A stretch of DNA of 24,169 nt, taken from the NCBI GenBank assembly GCA_031275955.1, contig JAISNZ010000186.1, forward strand, positions 1 through 24,169, given 5' to 3'. The notes beneath the pieces were generated by a model, which saw only the letters and a list, made by a program, of their open reading frames with translations, was not told where the DNA came from and searched no databases. How positions within the stretch are numbered: position 1 is the stretch's first letter; each line of letters begins with the position of its first letter. Source of the DNA: Desulfovibrio sp. (lineage in GTDB: Bacteria > Desulfobacterota > Desulfovibrionia > Desulfovibrionales > Desulfovibrionaceae). Positions 17,655-24,169 of this stretch are shown here, piece after piece. Both the position numbers and the translations under genes were made by a program.

Positions 17655-18866
17655 TTATCCCGCGCAAGCCCCGCAGGCTTCGCAGCTTCCAGGATCAATG
17701 CTCTCGGGGAGGTTCCTGTACGGCGAAAGCTCCCGCAGGCGGGCGATAATCGCGGGGAGGCGGTCGACCACGGCGTCCACGTCGGCCTGGGAGGTATAGC
17801 GGCTGAGGGAAAGGCGCAGGGAGCCGTGGGCGTAGGTAAAGGGAACGCCCATGGCGCGCAGCTCATGGGAGGGCTCCAGGCTGCCGGAGGTGCAGGCGGA
17901 GCCGGAGCTGGCGCAGATATTGTACTGATCGAGCATGAGCAGGATGGCCTCGCCCTCCACATATTTGAAGGAAATGTTCAGGGTGTTGGGCAGCCGTTGT
18001 TCCTGATCGCCGTTGACGATGGCGTCGGGGATGACGGCCAGGAGGCGGGCCTGGAGATCGTCGCGCAAGGCCCGGACGCGGGTGTTTTCCTCCTCCAGAT
18101 GCTGCCGCGCCAATTCGCAGGCCTTGCCCAGGGCCACGATGTTCGGCACGGCCTGGGTGCCGGCCCGGCGGCCGTACTCCTGGTGTCCTCCCCGCAGGAA
18201 GGGACGGTACGGGGCGCCCACGCGGATGTACAGGCAGCCGACGCCCTTGGGGGCGTGCAGCTTGTGCCCGGAGAGGGAGAGGTAATCCACGGGCAGATCG
18301 GCCAGGTTGATGGGTACCTTGCCCACGGCCTGGACGGCGTCCGTATGGAAGGGCACGCCGCGTTCCCGGCACAGGGCGCCGATTTCGGCAACGGGATAGA
18401 TGTTGCCCACTTCATTGTTGGCGAACATTACGGACACCAGGGCGGTGTTGCCGTTCAGGGAATCCCGCAGCTGATCCAGATCCAGACGCCCCTTGGCGTC
18501 CACATCCAGATAAACGACGTCATAGCCCTTCTTTTCCAGATGCTGGCCGACGGCCAGAACAGCCGGATGTTCCACCCGGGTGGTGATGAAGCGCCTCTTG
18601 TCCGGCTGGGCTTCCAGGGCCGCGTAAATGGCCGTGGAATCGCCCTCCGTTCCGCAGGAGGTCATCATGGTTTCTCCGGGTTTCGCCCCCAGAAGGGCGG
18701 CAACCTGCTCGTGCGCGACAATGAGGGCGTCCTGGGACACGGCGGCGAAGCTGTACATGCTGGAGGGGTTGGCATACTGGGCACTCAGGTAGGGCAGCAT
18801 CGCCTCCAGGACTTCCGGGGCGATGGCGGTGGTGGCGTTGTTGTCAAAATAGATGAGCTCGCTCAT
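17655..18866 (-). CDS. nifS: Cysteine desulfurase, NifS type
   Basis: A 403-residue PLP enzyme that takes sulfur from cysteine as a persulfide for Fe-S cluster assembly. It begins YFDNNATTAIAP. PLP contacts include H100 (EHPAV) and D176 (HTDAVQ); the Schiff-base lysine is K202 in SLSGHKLHAPKG. The catalytic loop SSGSACTSGSLEPSH carries C325 and is of the NifS rather than SufS type. The C-terminus ends in an unusual Cys cluster, CEACGACAG (C395, C398, C401). The ATG at 18866 overlaps the nifU stop as ATGA, so sulfur donor and scaffold are translationally coupled. NifUS acts as the general Fe-S system in such bacteria; no nitrogenase gene is in view. Confidence 0.95.
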   Translation of the reverse strand: MSELIYFDNNATTAIAPEVLEAMLPYLSAQYANPSSMYSFAAVSQDALIVAHEQVAALLGAKPGETMMTSCGTEGDSTAIYAALEAQPDKRRFITTRVEHPAVLAVGQHLEKKGYDVVYLDVDAKGRLDLDQLRDSLNGNTALVSVMFANNEVGNIYPVAEIGALCRERGVPFHTDAVQAVGKVPINLADLPVDYLSLSGHKLHAPKGVGCLYIRVGAPYRPFLRGGHQEYGRRAGTQAVPNIVALGKACELARQHLEEENTRVRALRDDLQARLLAVIPDAIVNGDQEQRLPNTLNISFKYVEGEAILLMLDQYNICASSGSACTSGSLEPSHELRAMGVPFTYAHGSLRLSLSRYTSQADVDAVVDRLPAIIARLRELSPYRNLPESIDPGSCEACGACAG

Positions 18867-19728
18867 GGGGTCGCTTCCTTGACGATAAGGTCGGGTTCAA
18901 TGGCGTCCCGCAGCGTTTGCTGCACAAAACCTTCCACCGTGAGCCGGCTGGAGGGGCAGGAGGCGCACAGGCCGAGCAGGGCCACAGTGACGACCTTGCC
19001 GTCAATGTCCACCAGCTCGATATCTCCGCCGTCCTGGAGAAGACGGGGACGAATGACGTCTTCCAGGATGGTCATGACCTTCTGCATCCGCTGGATGTTG
19101 GAAAGGCGCGATCCCTTGGGGGAGGGAGGACGGAGATCGGCGATGCCTCCCCGGAGGGGGGATGTTCCCCTGTTCAGGACGGCTTCCAGAATGCCGGCGA
19201 TGTCTTCATGGCAGTCGCCGCAACCGCCGCCGGCCTTGGTATAATTGGTGACCTCCTCCACGGAGGTCAGTCCGTTTTCCCGGATGGCCTTGACGATCTG
19301 CTCCTCGGTGACGGCGAAGCATTTGCAGACCAGCCGGCTCTCATGGCTTCTGGGCCGGGGGGGTTCGCCCCTCCAGTGGCGGATGGCGGCCTCCAGGGCC
19401 TCCTGCCCCATCACGGAGCAGTGCATCTTTCCCGCGGCAGACCGCCGAGATAGGCTGTAATGTCCTTGTTGGTAAGGGCCAGGGCCTCTTCCACGGTTTT
19501 CCCCTTGATGATCTCCGTCAGAGCCGAACTGGAAGCAATGGCGCTGGCGCAGCCGAAGGTCTGAAAGCCGGCGTCCTGGATCCTGTTGTCTTCAATGCGC
19601 AGGAAGAGTTTGAGGACATCGCCGCAGGCCAGGCTGCCGACCTCGCCCACGGCGTTCGCCCCTTCAATCTCTCCGGCGTTGCGCGGATGGAGAAAGTGAT
19701 CGCGAACGGTTTCCGTATATTCCCACAT
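18863..19728 (-). pseudogene. nifU: NifU Fe-S scaffold protein, reading frame broken
   Basis: NifU builds Fe-S clusters with NifS. Here it is in two frames. Part one (19728-19411) begins MWEYTETVRDHFLHPRNAGE behind GGAGG and holds scaffold cysteines C35 (SLACGD) and C60 (FGCASA), then reads AYLGGLPRERCTAP and stops. Part two (19426-18863) starts MHCSVMGQEALEAAI, containing the third scaffold Cys, then a [2Fe-2S] BFD-type domain (LVCKCFAVTEEQ, GGGCGDCHED) and the C-terminal Nfu domain with LCASCPSS. The break is at GGGAAAGATG near 19424-19433; one more A would give the expected REKMHCSVMG. Everything else is intact, so this is a very recent mutation, a sequencing error, or a split protein. It lies 37 bp after tyrS and overlaps nifS. 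Confidence 0.85.
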
Positions 19729-19737
19729 GACAACCTC

Positions 19738-19752
19738 CCTGCCGCAAGCAGG
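19738..19752 (-). promoter_or_regulatory. Hairpin abutting the nifU ribosome-binding site
   Basis: CCTGC (19738-19742 in plus-strand terms) and GCAGG (19748-19752) close a five-base loop immediately before, and touching, the GGAGG of nifU, in the 37-bp gap after tyrS. It could modulate nifU translation or be a processing site. Evidence is limited to the stem itself. Confidence 0.3.
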
Positions 19753-19765
19753 CGGTGTGTTTGCA

Positions 19766-20965
19766 TCACTCCACGCAAAGGCGGAGGAATCGTTTTTTTC
19801 CGAGTTTGACGACATATTCGCCGGAGGCGAAGGGCGCGAGGGGATCCGTACACAGGAGCCCGTCCACGCTAAGGGCGTTCTGGGCGATCAGCCGCCTGGC
19901 CTCGCCGCGCGAGGACGTCAGGCCGGCATCCGTCAGGAAGGCAACCGGGCTGGACTCTTCGCCCTGCCGGCAGACGTGCCGGGGGGCGTCATCAGGCACC
20001 CCGCCCGCGGCAAAGACGGCGTTGAATTCCCGGCGGGCATCCTGGGCCTTGCCCTCTCCGTGATAGCGGGCCGTCATTTCAAAGGCCAGATCTTCCTTCA
20101 CCTCTTTGGGGTGTTTTTCGCCGCCGGCCACGGCCCGCCGCAGGGCGGCGATTTCTTCCAGGGTTTTGGCGGAAAGAAGTTCAAAATAGCGCCACATGAG
20201 ATCGTCGGAAATGGACATGAGCTTGCCGAAGATCTCCGCCGGGGACTCGTCAATACCCACATAGTTTCCGTAGGATTTGGACATCTTGCGCGTTCCGTCC
20301 AGGCCCTCCAGAAGCGGCACGGTCAGGACGCACTGCGCTTCGAGGCCGTACTGGACCTGTATCTGGCGTCCCATCAGCAGGTTGAATTTCTGGTCCGTTC
20401 CGCCCATTTCCACATCCGCCTTGAGATGCACGGAATCATATCCCTGGAGCAGGGGATAGAGGAACTCATGGATGGAAATGGGCACGTTGCCCCTGTAGCG
20501 TTTTTCAAAATCGTCGCGCTCCAGCATCCGGGCCACGGTGGAGCAGGAGGTCAGGCGGATGAAATCCGCCGGAGTCAGGGCGCCCAGCCACTCGGAGTTG
20601 AAGGTCACCAGGGTCTTTTTCGGGTCCAGTATTTTGAAAACCTGCTTTTTGTATGTCTCCGCGTTGGCCTTGACCTGCTCTTCCGTCAGGGGAGGGCGGG
20701 TGTCCGAGCGGCCGGAGGGATCGCCGATCCGGGCGGTGAAATCTCCGATGATGAAGATCACCTGGTGTCCCAGTTCCTGGAAATGGCGCATCTTGTGGAT
20801 GACCACCGTGTGCCCAAGGTGGAGGTCAGGGGCTGTGGGATCAAAACCCACCTTGATGCGCAGCGGCGTGCCCCTGGCAAGCTTTTTGCGCAGTTCCGCC
20901 TCGTCGATGAGTTCGGCGCAGCCGCGCCGGATCTGGGCAAGTTGGGCGTCCTGGTCAGCAGACAT
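19766..20965 (-). CDS. tyrS: Tyrosyl-tRNA synthetase
   Basis: A 399-residue class I synthetase charging tRNA-Tyr, full length for the TyrRS subgroup with a short HIGH region. The HIGH box is HLGH (49-52) within VGFDPTAPDLHLGH; KMSKS is exact (227-231). The tyrosine site includes GGTDQKFNLLMGRQ (from 188). A C-terminal S4 RNA-binding domain covers about 338-397 (LTSSRGEARRLIAQNALSV). The ATG at 20965 has GAGG seven bases upstream. It lies 15 bp after the aldo/keto reductase stop and 37 bp before nifU, so it is inside the same transcription unit, although the functional link is not obvious. Confidence 0.96.
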   Translation of the reverse strand: MSADQDAQLAQIRRGCAELIDEAELRKKLARGTPLRIKVGFDPTAPDLHLGHTVVIHKMRHFQELGHQVIFIIGDFTARIGDPSGRSDTRPPLTEEQVKANAETYKKQVFKILDPKKTLVTFNSEWLGALTPADFIRLTSCSTVARMLERDDFEKRYRGNVPISIHEFLYPLLQGYDSVHLKADVEMGGTDQKFNLLMGRQIQVQYGLEAQCVLTVPLLEGLDGTRKMSKSYGNYVGIDESPAEIFGKLMSISDDLMWRYFELLSAKTLEEIAALRRAVAGGEKHPKEVKEDLAFEMTARYHGEGKAQDARREFNAVFAAGGVPDDAPRHVCRQGEESSPVAFLTDAGLTSSRGEARRLIAQNALSVDGLLCTDPLAPFASGEYVVKLGKKRFLRLCVE

Positions 20966-20980
20966 GGTATTTCCTCGTGA

Positions 20981-22015
20981 CTAAAAGGTGAGATCCACGC
21001 CGCGTTCGCGCATGAAGGCCACATAGTCGTCAAGACTGCGGCGGATCAGGGCCGGGGGATCCAGGTGGTAGGGACAACGGGAGGCGCATGTCCCGCATTG
21101 GGTACAGTTTTCGACCCTGGCCATTTCCTTCTGCCAGGAAGGCTCGGCAAAGGGTTTCCAGGGACTGCGGCGCAAGGTCAGAAAGAGGCGCGCCACCGTG
21201 TGGACGGCAATCTCCTGGGGGCAAGGCTGACAGTAGCCGCAGCCCCGGCAGAAAGACTTGCCTAGGGCCTCCCGGTAGTCGCGGGCAATCTCCGCCATGG
21301 GCTCGTTCCAGAGCGGAGGCGCCGCCTCCAGGGCCAGAAATTCCTCCAGTTCGCTCATGCGCTGGATGCCCCAGATGGGCAGGACATTGTCAAAGCGCCC
21401 CATGAAGGCGAAGGCGGCCGGAATATCCCGGACAAGACCGCCCGCCAGGGCCTTCATGCAGATGAAGCCCACATCGGCCGCCCTGCAGCTGGCGACCAGA
21501 TCTTCCTCCTCCCCGGTCGCCAGCAGGCTGAAGGGATATTGCAGGGTGTCGTACAGGCCGCTGTCCACCGCCTGCCGGGCCCGTTCCAGGGAATGGCTGG
21601 TGAGGCCGATGGCCCGGATGACCCCGGCCCGCTTCAATTCGGCGAAAAGCTCATAGCGCCCGCTGCCGTCTCCCGGCAGAGGCACGGTGGACGGATTGTG
21701 GAACTGGTAGACGTCCAGGTAATCCGTGCGCAAATTGTCAAGGGTGACGGCCAGATCGGCCCGGATGGCCTCCGGCGTGCCGCCCATGGTTTTGGAGGCC
21801 AGGAAGAGATTTTCGCGGATGCCCTCAAAGGCCGCCCCGATTTTGGCCTCGCTGTCGGAGTAGAGGCGCGCGGTGTCAAAAAAGGTAATGCCCCCCTCCG
21901 CGGCCCGGCGCAGAATCGGCACGGCTTCCTCCCAGGGGGCGCGCTGTATCGGCAAGGCGCCGAAGGCCAGCCTGCTGACGAAAAAATCCGTTCTCCCCAG
22001 GCGCATCGTGTTCAT
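20981..22015 (-). CDS. Aldo/keto reductase with C-terminal ferredoxin-like Fe-S domain
   Basis: A 344-residue oxidoreductase. The N-terminal TIM barrel is of the aldo/keto reductase family with the catalytic tetrad D48, Y52, K75 and H106 (FFDTARLYSDSE, SKTMGG, YQFHNP). The C-terminal part carries two cysteine clusters: CRGCGYCQPCP (C256, C259, C262, C265) and CTQCGTCASRCP (C304, C307, C310, C314), expected to hold [4Fe-4S] centres. Such fusions are frequent in anaerobes; the substrate is unknown and electrons may come from ferredoxin. The start used is ATG 22015 with GGAG seven bases upstream; the ATG at 22021 overlaps the upstream kinase stop but has the GGAGA abutting it. Being an Fe-S enzyme, it is a plausible client of nearby NifUS. 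Confidence 0.9.
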   Translation of the reverse strand: MNTMRLGRTDFFVSRLAFGALPIQRAPWEEAVPILRRAAEGGITFFDTARLYSDSEAKIGAAFEGIRENLFLASKTMGGTPEAIRADLAVTLDNLRTDYLDVYQFHNPSTVPLPGDGSGRYELFAELKRAGVIRAIGLTSHSLERARQAVDSGLYDTLQYPFSLLATGEEEDLVASCRAADVGFICMKALAGGLVRDIPAAFAFMGRFDNVLPIWGIQRMSELEEFLALEAAPPLWNEPMAEIARDYREALGKSFCRGCGYCQPCPQEIAVHTVARLFLTLRRSPWKPFAEPSWQKEMARVENCTQCGTCASRCPYHLDPPALIRRSLDDYVAFMRERGVDLTF

Positions 22016-22017
22016 GG

Positions 22018-24169
22018 TCATTCTCCGGATTTTTCGCTTTCAGCGGGGATTCCGGCATCCGGCTCTCCCCGGGCCTGCGCGGGAGGCTGGCGGAAGGAGG
22101 GGATCCAGCGGGCGATGGTTTGAAAAAAAATATTCACGTCAATGGGCTTGGCAATATAATCGTTCATGCCGAGCGCCAGACAACGCTGTTGTTCTTCTAC
22201 CATAGCGTGGGCGGTCATAGCAATAACGGGAAGGTCGTCGAAGCGCGCCTGTCCCCTGATGCGCCGGGTGGCTTCGGAACCGTCCATCTCCGGCATCTGC
22301 ATATCCATGAGCACCAGATGAAAGGGGGTGGGGTCTTCCAGTTTTTCCAAGGCTTTGAGTCCGTTGTCAGCCACAACGACCTCGGCTCCGGCATCCCGGA
22401 GGATCTCCTCGGCGATCTGCTGATTGACGATGTTGTCTTCCACCACCAGGATGCGGATGCCGGACAGAAACTCCGGCTCCCGCTCCTCTGGAGCGGAGGC
22501 GGCATGCTCCGGCGCTTCGGGGACCAGGGAGGTTCCGGCGTCCGGCAGGGCCTTTCCCGGGGAAGGACCGGGGGGCGGCGGCGATTTGGCCTTTCCCTCC
22601 AGAGCTTCCTCAAGGGAGACGAGGAGGAGGGATCGGCTGACGGGTTTGTACAGGATGGAAACCGCTCCGGCCTGCTCGGCCCGGGCGGTGATGTCGTCCC
22701 GCCCGAAAGCGGTGACGAAGATGATCCTGGGCGGGGCGGCCAGGCTCAGGGCCTGCAAGATGGTCCTTGTCGCCTCCACCCCGTCAGTGCCGGGAAGGCT
22801 CCAGTCCATGAACACCAGATGATAGGGTTTGTTCTCCCTTTCCGCCTCCCGCAGCAGGGCAAAGGACTCTTCGGCCGTGGCCGCGGCATCGGCGGAAAAG
22901 GCGAGTTGGAGGAGCATATCCCGCAGGATCCGGAGGGCGGCGGGATTGTCGTCCACAACCAGAAGGCGCTCCGTCCGCGGAAATTTTCGGGATCTGTCCT
23001 CCTGCCGCGAGTCCGGGACCCTGCCGAAGCAGGCGGTGAAGGTGAAGAGGGACCCCTCGCCGGGAACGCTGCGCACGGCGATCCTGCCGCCCATCAGTTC
23101 CAGGAGGCGTTTGGTGATGGTCAGGCCGAGGCCGGTGCCGCCGAAATTCCGCGTGGTGGAGCCGTCGGCCTGGGTGAAGGCTTCAAAGAGCCTGCCCTGC
23201 TGCTCCGCGGCGATGCCGATGCCGGTATCGGAAACGGAAAAACGCAGGCGGATCTGATCCGGCCCCGGCGCTTCCGGCAGAACGGGATCGGCGCCAGGCA
23301 CGGAAGAAGGCAGGGGGCTGCCGTCATCCACCTCGCAGGCGATGATGATGGTGCCCTGCGGAGTGAATTTGGCCGCGTTGGAGCCGATGTTGGTCAGAAT
23401 CTGGTTCAGGCGCAGGGGGTCGCCCACCAGGTTGGCGGGAATGGCGCCGTCAACCTGGAAGAGAATTTCCAGATCCCGGGCGTTCGCCTTCTGGCCGATG
23501 ACCACGCCCACCGTATCCAGGATTTCCTCCAGGGAGAAGACGACATTGTCAATGGCCAGCTCGCCGGCCTCAATTTTGGAGAAGTCGAGGATATCGTTGA
23601 CAATTCCCTGCAGGGTGTTGGCGGCGGTATAGATCTCGCTGCTGTAGTGGCGCTGCTTGTCCGAAAGGGGGGATTTGAGCGTCAGGTAGGCCAGCCCGAT
23701 GACCGCGTTCAGGGGGGTGCGGATTTCATGGCTCATGTTGGCGAGGAATTCGCCTTTGGCCTGATTGTCTTCATCCGAGGCAATCTTGGCCCGCACCAGT
23801 TCCTTGTCGCGCCGCTCCAGAGCGGCGGCCATGTCAGCGAAGGTCCTGGCCAGTTCTCCCATTTCGTTTGCGGGATTGGGAATGGACGGACGGGCCGAAA
23901 AATCTCCCAGACGCAGACTGCGGGCCGTCCGGAGCAACGCCCCCACGGGCGCCGCGACGAGGCGCCTGCCCGCGACCAGGACAATCCAAAGGGCCAGGCC
24001 GGCGGCGAGAAGCAGCAGGGCGAGGTCGCGCCGGAACCTGGCGTCCGCCCCGGCGTAAACAGAGGCCCGGGAAGCGGAAAAGATCACGGTCATCAGGGGG
24101 GAAGAGGCAAAAAGGGAGGGGACGGTCTGAAAGGCGAGGTAGCGTTCCTCCCCTCCTGCCGCGGGGAGG
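22018..24169 (-). CDS. Hybrid sensor histidine kinase with two receiver domains (partial)
   Basis: The frame stays open to the right edge, so the N-terminal sensor lies outside the window; the visible start of the frame (EERYLAFQTVPSL) resembles the end of a Cache-like extracytoplasmic domain. Counting from an internal Met at 24093: a TM segment (about 22-41), HAMP (45-100), HisKA with SHEIRTP (H122), ATPase domain with VSDTGIGI and GTGLGLTI, receiver 1 (377-495; D381/D382, D430, K483) and receiver 2 (547-665; E552/D553, D597, K649), joined by a Pro-rich linker (504-545). Both receivers keep their acidic pocket. No Hpt domain is present, so the signal should pass to a separate Hpt protein or regulator. 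Its stop touches the aldo/keto reductase start. Confidence 0.93.
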   Translation of the reverse strand, partial: LPAAGGEERYLAFQTVPSLFASSPLMTVIFSASRASVYAGADARFRRDLALLLLAAGLALWIVLVAGRRLVAAPVGALLRTARSLRLGDFSARPSIPNPANEMGELARTFADMAAALERRDKELVRAKIASDEDNQAKGEFLANMSHEIRTPLNAVIGLAYLTLKSPLSDKQRHYSSEIYTAANTLQGIVNDILDFSKIEAGELAIDNVVFSLEEILDTVGVVIGQKANARDLEILFQVDGAIPANLVGDPLRLNQILTNIGSNAAKFTPQGTIIIACEVDDGSPLPSSVPGADPVLPEAPGPDQIRLRFSVSDTGIGIAAEQQGRLFEAFTQADGSTTRNFGGTGLGLTITKRLLELMGGRIAVRSVPGEGSLFTFTACFGRVPDSRQEDRSRKFPRTERLLVVDDNPAALRILRDMLLQLAFSADAAATAEESFALLREAERENKPYHLVFMDWSLPGTDGVEATRTILQALSLAAPPRIIFVTAFGRDDITARAEQAGAVSILYKPVSRSLLLVSLEEALEGKAKSPPPPGPSPGKALPDAGTSLVPEAPEHAASAPEEREPEFLSGIRILVVEDNIVNQQIAEEILRDAGAEVVVADNGLKALEKLEDPTPFHLVLMDMQMPEMDGSEATRRIRGQARFDDLPVIAMTAHAMVEEQQRCLALGMNDYIAKPIDVNIFFQTIARWIPSFRQPPAQARGEPDAGIPAESEKSGE

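Noticed and set aside
17595..19244. 549-codon plus-strand frame across nifS and nifU
   Set aside because: It is the antisense of clearly recognised NifS and NifU; composition is Gly/Gln/Val/His-rich with no recognisable domain.
19411..19440. Programmed -1 frameshift in nifU
   Set aside because: GGGAAAG is present, but its phase does not give the canonical X-XXY-YYZ slip in the reading frame, re-pairing of the P-site tRNA would be poor, and I see no strong stimulatory stem just downstream. A single-base deletion or sequencing error is simpler.

Overview
The window looks like chromosomal DNA from a GC-rich delta-type proteobacterium close to Desulfovibrio (Desulfovibrionaceae). This is inferred from gene content and order, not from a search: a tRNA-Val/thrS-infC-rpmI-rplT-pheS-pheT cluster, YggT-DivIVA-DUF167 in a row, NifU/NifS as the Fe-S assembly pair, a two-TM potassium channel with tandem RCK domains, and several hybrid histidine kinases. 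Nearly every base is explained by ordinary genes. No CRISPR array, rRNA, integrase or insertion sequence was seen.

Layout. (1) Positions 1-2883, minus strand: a tight operon running hypothetical protein -> HAD phosphatase -> YggT -> DivIVA -> DUF167 (YggU) -> the first codons of another gene leaving the window; a cell-envelope/division neighbourhood. (2) 3102-6861: a visibly more AT-rich block with a large hybrid histidine kinase (Cache-HAMP-HisKA-HATPase-REC-Hpt), a truncated and frameshifted hicB antitoxin remnant just downstream of it, and a 669-bp non-coding leader holding a (GT)19 microsatellite flanked by two minus-strand intrinsic terminators. It looks acquired or rearranged. (3) 7021-10336, plus strand: a potassium channel with two RCK domains, then leucyl aminopeptidase PepA. 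(4) 10333-17464, plus strand: a tRNA-Val(GAC) with its own promoter and terminator, then thrS, infC, rpmI, rplT, pheS and pheT, with a U-tract hairpin in the thrS leader and another between rplT and pheS. (5) 17465-17654: an unusually AT-rich convergent spacer with nested inverted repeats. (6) 17655-24169, minus strand: a run of hybrid histidine kinase (partial, continues off the right edge) -> ferredoxin-like aldo/keto reductase -> tyrS -> nifU -> nifS, with several overlapping or near-touching genes.

Function. Region 4 supplies translation (two aminoacyl-tRNA synthetases, IF3, L35, L20, tRNA-Val). Region 6 couples a sensor kinase, an Fe-S oxidoreductase, TyrRS and the Fe-S assembly pair; NifS would supply sulfur to the NifU scaffold.

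The points most worth checking are the nifU reading-frame break exactly before the third scaffold cysteine, the decayed hicB against the kinase gene, the (GT)19 tract between two terminators with no gene to terminate, the probable ATC start of infC, and the AT-rich structured spacer. I found no convincing undescribed multi-gene system; the structured non-coding region at 6560-6735 is the best candidate for something new.
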